From positions 682,001 to 746,000 of the forward strand of contig JAFFSR010000373.1 of assembly GCA_017163975.1 (NCBI GenBank): DNA of 64,000 nt, read 5' to 3'. Shown piece after piece: positions 57,910 through 64,000 of this stretch. Source of the stretch: Anastatus disparis (lineage: Eukaryota; Arthropoda; Insecta; Hymenoptera; Eupelmidae). A program made the translations under genes and the position numbers. Position 1 is the stretch's first letter; every line of letters starts with the position of its first letter. Under the pieces are notes generated by a model. That model did no database searches, was not told the DNA's origin, and worked only from the letters and a program-made list of their open reading frames with translations.

Positions 57910-59415
57910 GGAATAGATACTATTCTGTTCCTGATTTAGAAGATCAAGTTGGTGATTGGATTTCGTGTACAGCGAGTGTACCACAGGGTAGTGTTCTTGA
58001 TCCATTGCTATTTTTAATATATATCAACGATTTTCCTTCGAGCTTGACTAAGGCTAAGCATATTCTCTTTGCTGATGATCTTTAACTTTATCACTCGTTC
58101 CTACCGGCAAAACTTGAAGAAGAGATTAACTTCATGAACCACGAGGTTGCTGCCGTGATCAAGTGGGCAAGGGACAATGAGCTCACCTCAAATCCCACCA
58201 AGATGCAGGCCATGTTCTTGGGAAGTGAACAGTATATGGCGAGAATAGATCGATTGACATGCTCTCCCATTCTTTTGAATGACGTGTCCATTCCTTACAC
58301 AGATGTTGTAAAGAACTTGGAAGTCTGGATAAATAGTACGTTAAATTGGAACAAGCAAGTTAATTCGATAGTCGGTCGTATTTTTGGTACTCTACAGTCT
58401 CTGAAGTTCCATAGACATGCCTTGTCTAGAAATGTTAGGAAGGAATTAGTTAAAGCATTGATCTTTCCGATTCTTGACTACTGTTGTGTAGTTTATGATG
58501 ATCTGCCTCAAACTCTGAATCTAAAGCTTCATCGTACTCTTAATGCATGTGTTAGATTCGTTTTTGGAAATATTGGGAGGCAGGACAGGATCACTCCTTT
58601 TTGCCTTGAACTTGGTTGGATATCAGTCAAAAATAGACGGCTCTATTTCAAAATGGCTCTGGCACATTCTATTGTGTCATACCAGAATCCTTTTTACTTA
58701 GCTTCTAGGTTCCTTCGGGCAAATGTGGATGCGGTGGTCAGATCATCCAATAGATTACCTGCGAGACTGCTCATATGCCCAGTCGTACGTACTGCTGCGA
58801 TGCTGAACTCATTTGTTTCTTCAGCATCTATTTTCATCAATAATAATACAGACTTATTCTCTGGTTTTGAAATGGGGTTAACTCAGGTTGTCAAAATGCG
58901 ACTAATTAGCAGGTTTCTTAGTGATGAGCGCGCTGAGTAGCATGGTTCGTTGAATACTTGTTGAGTGTATCTTATTTATATAAGCTATGTTCTACTGCAG
59001 ACATTGAATGTAGACCTTGAGCGGTGGATTTCTGCATTGGTGCGATTGGTAAAATGCATAACAAAAAATATTTAATTCAAATATAAAGTCAAAATCTAAT
59101 ATTTCAATTTTATTTTCATGCTAATAATTTTATATTGTCTACTTTGGAGAGGGTTCGCATTTATCTATAATTATATCCATTGCTTTATGTAGAATCATCT
59201 TAATACTGTTTATATCAAAGTTTAAACTTTTGTATTACTGCAAATCACAACATGATCTTATGTATAAAACATAATGTGTTTTGCTCTACTACTGCTTTTA
59301 AGATGACATATTTTAGTTTATTTTTACTGTATATATTTTGTAATTACTTATGGGCCATACGGGGTTGAACCTCACGGTCTTAAATAAACGTATAAATCAA
59401 ATCGAATCAAATCTC

Positions 59416-60138
59416 TCTCTCTCTTGCCGTAAGTAGCGCCATACGTACTTTTTTTCGCTCCTCTTAAAACTTGTTTCAAACAACATTATTTCACTTTGTG
59501 GAGTGAAATTTTTTGCAGGGAATCGTCCTACTTGGAGTCCGAGAGTGTTGGCCTCATTCATTTGCATTTTGCGATTGCATTTTGGACTCTGGACGATTTC
59601 TTACTGTGGAAGTGCAGTCTATCAACACCAACCTGCTTTTATTTCTGACGTTGCTGTAGAATCTGCTGCTGCCTGTAAAAGTTGCTGTGGGCCTGCTTTG
59701 GTTATTAAGTGTTGTGTTAATGCATTATATTATGTACAATTGCATTGCAATTTGTTTCATATTTTCAACTGCAACATAACCTAAATCTTTTTGGCGCAAT
59801 TATATACTGCAAGAGGAGTCTTATTTGCTTAGTGCTGGTGGCTCCATCCCTTGGATAACCTATATATCAGCATCTTTCCCCGTCTATATGATATCTAATA
59901 GTAACTTCTCCAGTTAAGGCTCTTTTCTACTATTATCTTCTGCTCTCTCTAAACACAGTCGTACAAATCATACTTTGTTAAAAATTAAGCTGCTTTTCCA
60001 CTTACAACAACTGAAACTTAGAAGCAACTCAAAGTCCATTTATTAAGCTGCTTATCCACTTTTAAATATACAACTTGCACCAAATTCAAAATTGAAGATT
60101 CGTTTTAATTAAGCTGTTTTCTAATCTTGAAGGTCACT
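59416..60138 (+). other. 5' region of non-LTR retrotransposon B
   Basis: CT-rich start, then sequence without recognisable coding (an open frame at 59503-59784 has no known domain). Likely the 5' UTR of the retrotransposon whose ORF1 begins at 60139. Confidence 0.35.
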
Positions 60139-61328
60139 ATGTCCAATCAATGTGTTCTTTGTTTTAAGAACTTTAGTGCTGCATCCAAGCCTTAGCTTTG
60201 TGGTCGCTGTGGTAAAACTTATCACAGCTCTTGTACTAAACTGCTCGTAGTCAAAGATAATAATGACCAACAATTGAAGGTATGTAACTATTACATAGCA
60301 GCTGCAAATCCTGATTGCAATCGATTACGTTTTAGTTCTGTGGGTTCTATAAGTGATGTCTCAGCTTCTCTGTCGCGTACTCCATCTCTGACACTACCAG
60401 CGCTACAAACAAATGAAATTTTGTCTTCTGTATTGAAGAAGATAGAGAAATTAGGTAAGCTCGATCTTATGGATACCAAGATCAACAATTTTGTCACTCA
60501 ACTGTTAACATTGGATGGGAGATTCACAAGTTTGGAGACACGAGTGGATGGTATTGCTGTGGCATGTGAGGAACGTTGTGGAGCAACTGAGGCAAGACTT
60601 GACAAAGTTTGTCAGAATTATCAGGAGCTTAAGGCGAAGGTGGAGGAATCTCTCTCTGTTGTGCCTTATCAGGCATTATCTGACTCCATGGCTGCTAAAT
60701 TACAGGAATTGGACAAACTCAATAAATCTTTACGGCAATAGTGTGATGTTTCAGCGGCTGGGCAGCAGCGTTTTGAACGTGCATCAGATCTGGTGTTTGG
60801 AGGCTTGGTTCCTAATAAACTTAATGATCTGAAAAGCAGTGTCTTTGCTGTATTGGCCTCTCTGAATTCTGGTTTTGCTCTCAATGACATTGTTTCGGTT
60901 CGACCTTTGTCGCGACCTGGTACAGCTAGTAGTACTGATGATAGTACGGCTCCTTCTGCAACAACACCTCAAGGTGATCCTCCGCTGCTTACGACGCCGT
61001 TGCTCGTCACCATGAAGAGTGTCTCGTTGGTGCGATCTGTTATTGGAGCAAAGATCAAAATGGGTAGCCTTTATACCTCAAAGATCAAGAATGACCTTCT
61101 GCATGGAATTATATCTGTGGAAACACTTACGCCTTCTTCGATCAACATCTTTAATCAATGAATATCTGCCACACTCATTACACCAACTGAAGCTGAGAGT
61201 GCTCAGGAAGGCCAAAGATAAGAGGTATAACTTCCTTACATTTGTAAGTGATGGTAAGATCTTCGTCAAAAGGAAGGAGGATGCAGCCATTTGTATTGCA
61301 TCGGATGAGGACTTGGATGCCTTTTAGT
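60139..61328 (+). pseudogene. non-LTR retrotransposon B, ORF1 (PHD-like zinc finger protein)
   Basis: ATG 60139 (MSNQCVLCFKNF) with CxxC … LCGRCGKTYHSSCTK, a PHD/RING-like finger seen in ORF1 of several arthropod LINEs. A coiled-coil-like stretch follows (VLKKIEKLGKLDLMDTKINN; EELKAKVEES-type), and the end carries KLRVLRKAKDKRYNFLTF and DGKIFVKRK. TAG stops at 60193 and 60739 and a shift near 61150 break it. ORF1 proteins bind the element RNA. Confidence 0.65.
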
Positions 61329-62850
61329 GAAGCTCTCACTAGTATCAGCCTACAGCGATGCAGCCACTTAACATCTGACACTGGGGTAAGCTCATTCTCT
61401 CTTCCTTCTCACTCTAACACACTTCTCTCTTCTAACAATACTATCTCATCGGTCATTCATGATCATTGCACTACTAAGAATGGTCTCAGAGTTTGTCATT
61501 TCAATGCCAACTCTATTAGAGCGTACATTGAGATGATTAGACTCTTTTTGGCTTCTCGCCCTTATTCCCACGTAATAACTGTTACTGAAACCAAACTGGG
61601 CCAGATAGTTTGTAATTCTTTGATTGCTCTTGATGGGTATGTGCTTCACAGACTGGATCGTAATACCAGGGGAGGTGGTTTTGCTTTATTCGTACACTGC
61701 TCTCTCACTTCTGTGCGTCTCTGTTCATCCTCTGGAGGCTGGAGTGGTAAGCCTGGCTTACCTGAGTATCTCTTCTGTGAGGTCAACTCATCTGACTTGG
61801 CTTCAGCCATTCTCGTTGGTGTTGTTTATAGACCACCTTACGCTCCATTTTTGGCCAACACAGACTTTATTCATGATTCAACCACTCATATACTGGTGTT
61901 CCTCAGGGCTCCGTCCTTGGTCCACTGTTGTTTTCTATATACATCAATGGTGTGGCAGCTGACTTCCATGCCGATGTGCAGCATCTTATTTATGCTGATG
62001 ATCTTCAGGTGTACATTCACTTTCTAATTGCTAAGTTAGCTTTTGTTACTGCTCTTATGAGTGATTAAGCTATCGGTATTGTTAACTGGGCGACAAACAA
62101 TCATCTAAAATTAAATATGAACAAAACAAAAGCTATTATTATTGGATCTTATTTCTATGTCAATATACTGCCCTCAAATCACTGGTGTGCCAATAAATGG
62201 TGATCTTATTAAATTTGAATCTTCTGTTCGTAGTCTTGGTGTATGGCTTGATAGTAAGTTGAACTGGAAGGATCAAATCGCGCATGTGTGCAGCAAAAAC
62301 CACTCATTGCTCTATAGATTAAATTTTTTTCGAAAAAGTACCACCATTGCACTACATAAGCATCTTATCCGTTCCTTAGGGTTTCCTTTACTTGATTAGT
62401 GCTGTTTGGTCTATATTGACCTTTCTGCTGAACTCGATCTGAGGCTTCAAAGGGTCGTAAACTCTGGTATTCGTTACATCTATGGTGTAAATAAACGCAA
62501 GCACATCTCTGCTTATAGGTCCTCTCTAGGCTGCTTATCCACTTTGGGTAGAAGAAACTACTTCACTACTACCTTCTTATATAAAATGTTTTTGTCATGC
62601 TCACCTTCATATCTTTATTCTAGATATCTGTGGAGCCGGCCAGTGAAGACACTGAGGGGTGATGTGGAACCGTTAACCATTCTTTTTTCATCTACCTAGT
62701 ATCACCAAAGATCATTCTTGGTTGTGTCATCGCAACTATGGAACGGTCTACCATCATTATTAAGAAATTCTTCATCATTGGCATCATTTAAGGCATCAAC
62801 ATACTCGCACTACCTTTTCCTTGAGAATGAGTCTTTGCCCCGAGCTAAAC
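61320..62850 (+). pseudogene. non-LTR retrotransposon B, ORF2 with large internal deletion
   Basis: The APE endonuclease start is clear (LRVCHFNANSI, TVTETKLG, HRLDRNTRGGGFALFV, GVVYRPPY). Near 61880 it jumps directly to reverse-transcriptase motifs (in another frame: GVPQGSVLGPLLFSIYING, then YADDL at about 61990). So the end of the endonuclease and the first half of the RT are gone. The C-terminal region (LGVWLDSKLNWKDQI, RVVNSGIRYIYGV) continues with stops to about 62850. 3' sequence ends in (TA)n 62881-62918 and (TATC)n up to about 63005. Confidence 0.8.
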
Positions 62851-62879
62851 TTTAATCACTTTTAATTACTGTGTCGTTG

Positions 62880-62880
<1 letters not shown>

Positions 62881-62919
<39 letters not shown>

Positions 62920-63005
62920 TTACGAATTTGTATTATTTTTGTTGTACAACATAATGTACAGTTAATAAATTTAAATATCTATCTATCTATCTATCTCTCT
63001 CTCTT
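62881..63005. repeat. (TA)n and (TATC)n 3' tail microsatellites
   Basis: TA tract at 62881-62918; TATC repeats at about 62978-62996 followed by CT repeats, marking the 3' end of retrotransposon B. Confidence 0.85.
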
Positions 63006-63714
63006 ACCTAAGCTTGAATATGTATAATGTACACACAACGATACTGTGCCGTTGAGCCTTCTCTCTTTCCTTTTATACATTGCTTAGTATAGTGTACTAA
63101 TGCATGCGTTATGAATTAATAATGAAAGTTAGGCGTAATTAGTGGGTCTACCTATATTTGCACTTTTAGTAAGGGGATTCACTAATAAATAGAAAGTAAA
63201 AATTTTTTAACAAAAAAAAAATATTAAACAATGAAAACTTTTTTTACAAAAAACAAAACCGACTTCAGAAAAAAATTTTTTAACAAAAGACAAAACCGAC
63301 TTAAAAAAAATGCTATAAACAGTTACAAATAATTTATGATCTCCAATAATTATACGCATACTACGCATCTAACTTAACACATTTGTAGCAAATATATTAT
63401 AGATTATCTAATTATTTGTAAGCAGCACTAACAAATTATATTTTTTTTAATCCACAAAAAAATATTTTCGAAGTTGGCGTCAAATTCTACATCTGTGCAG
63501 AACAATTCAATAACTTGACGCCGACTTCAAAAATATTTTTTTGTTAAAATTTAGTTTTTATATATTGAAAAAAAGGACTAATTAAAATCCCAATATGCAT
63601 AAAATTTATTTAAATGCAAATCATATCATCATGATAAATTGAAAATTTGTTTTACTCAATTTTATTTAAATTAATGAAAAAATATGATAGGGATTCAATC
63701 TTTTTAATCATGTG
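63006..63714. other. no gene seen; contains an inverted repeat
   Basis: AT-rich. GAAGTTGGCGTCAA (63470-63483) pairs with TTGACGCCGACTTC (63516-63529), with further A/T pairing outside. CCGACTT also occurs at 63257 and 63295. No coding sequence recognised. Confidence 0.5.
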
Positions 63715-64000
63715 TTTCAGACAGAGAGACGGAGATGCAAAAACGGAGACGAAAGAACGGAGGAGTAGAGACGAAGACACAGAAACGGATACGGAGGGAC
63801 AGAGAAAAGAAGACAGAGAGACGGAAACAGAGAGACATAGACGGAAAGACGGAAATGGAGAGACGGAGACGAAGCGACATAGACAGAGGGATGGAGAGAT
63901 GAAAACGGAAAGACAGAGACAGAGAAACAAAGACGAAAAAAAGAGTCGTAGGAACGGGGACAGAGAGACATAGATGGAGGGACGGAGACGGAGAGACAGA
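63715..64000. repeat. AGACGG satellite, opposite orientation to 43378-46875
   Basis: AGAGACGGAGACG-type units run off the window end. Same motif as the 3.5-kb array but inverted. Open frames here are repeat translations. Confidence 0.9.

Larger units (their letters stand above)
56245..59400 (+). pseudogene. non-LTR retrotransposon A, 5'-truncated ORF2 (endonuclease end and reverse transcriptase)
   Basis: Starts inside the endonuclease (AVISGDFNINL, then SHSWIDLFIIND). The reverse transcriptase follows: ASSKAVGSDNLSTDML, WKRAFLLPLAK, RPIAKL; the LILFDFSKAFNTVPHARLL block; ASVPQGSVLDPLLFLIYIND; LFADDL; and a C-terminal part with ILDYCCVVYDDL. Breaks: TAG near 57585, a 107-bp MITE at 57799-57905, and TAA directly after FADDL (about 58082). 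The frame then runs to 58940. A 3' region with AATAAA and ATCGAATCAAATC-like repeats ends near 59400. Resembles the jockey/CR1 group. Confidence 0.8.

Noticed and set aside
63647..64000. Arg/Glu/Thr-rich frame at the window end
   Set aside because: Translation of the AGACGG satellite.

Overview
The window looks like a repeat-rich, AT-rich arthropod (probably insect) chromosome segment built almost entirely of mobile DNA. Evidence for an arthropod is the mix of families: a copia gag with a half-tRNA-iMet primer site, a gypsy-like gag, Helitrons, non-LTR retrotransposons of a jockey/CR1-like type, piggyBac-type MITEs at TTAA, and a Polinton/Maverick. I cannot name the species. I recognise no host gene.

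The centrepiece is a Polinton (Maverick) at 7157-29645. Both termini can be placed to the base: inverted repeats of about 560 bp beginning AGTAGTATATGG, flanked by identical 6-bp duplications CTTTTA (7151-7156, 29646-29651). Its left half is a compact minus-strand virus-like cassette. In transcription order it holds a family-B DNA polymerase (N-terminal and exonuclease parts only), packaging ATPase, a 152-aa membrane-anchored-type protein, a 247-aa conserved protein, an integrase with chromodomain, minor capsid protein, basic core protein, major capsid protein, a DIQG-motif protein, a cysteine protease and an uncharacterised protein. Genes are 5-60 bp apart or overlap. Polymerase, integrase, protease, minor capsid and DIQG genes carry stops or frameshifts; major capsid, core, ATPase, 152-aa and 247-aa genes are open. 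The polymerase palm domain is absent, so the copy cannot replicate itself.

The right half of the Polinton (20.4-29 kb) is unusual. It holds apparently spliced, acid-rich minus-strand genes, a plus-strand two-exon gene, a 1.9-kb palindrome, and at 21834-22912 a run of hairpins. Four of these (21834-22169) are tandem copies of one structure with a conserved apical part and compensatory changes in the stem, which looks like a structured-RNA or small-RNA precursor cluster. This is the best candidate for something undescribed.

Left of the Polinton (1-7150) lie a copia 5' end, Helitron pieces and a gypsy-like gag split by a nested palindromic element. To the right (29652-43200) is non-coding repeat: tandem arrays of roughly 10-, 166- and 279-bp units, MITEs, large foldback elements and one LTR-like segment. 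At 43378-46875 is a 3.5-kb CCGTCT-type satellite whose long open frames are not genes. At 47042-56235 is one minus-strand Helitron gene, interrupted just before its Walker A motif by about 7 kb of nested insertions, including a DDE-type transposon (48688-54358) with its own broken transposase. Two decayed non-LTR retrotransposons fill 56245-63005, and the satellite reappears in the opposite orientation at 63715-64000.

One foldback family recurs at 4.3, 8.35, 40.7, 42.4 and 49.3 kb. Its copies start CCCT[AG]TT or CCCTTACG and are flanked by 2-bp duplications. Their arms are built from repeated palindromic words, and the word differs between subfamilies: GACGTC, CTGCAG or GGATATCC.
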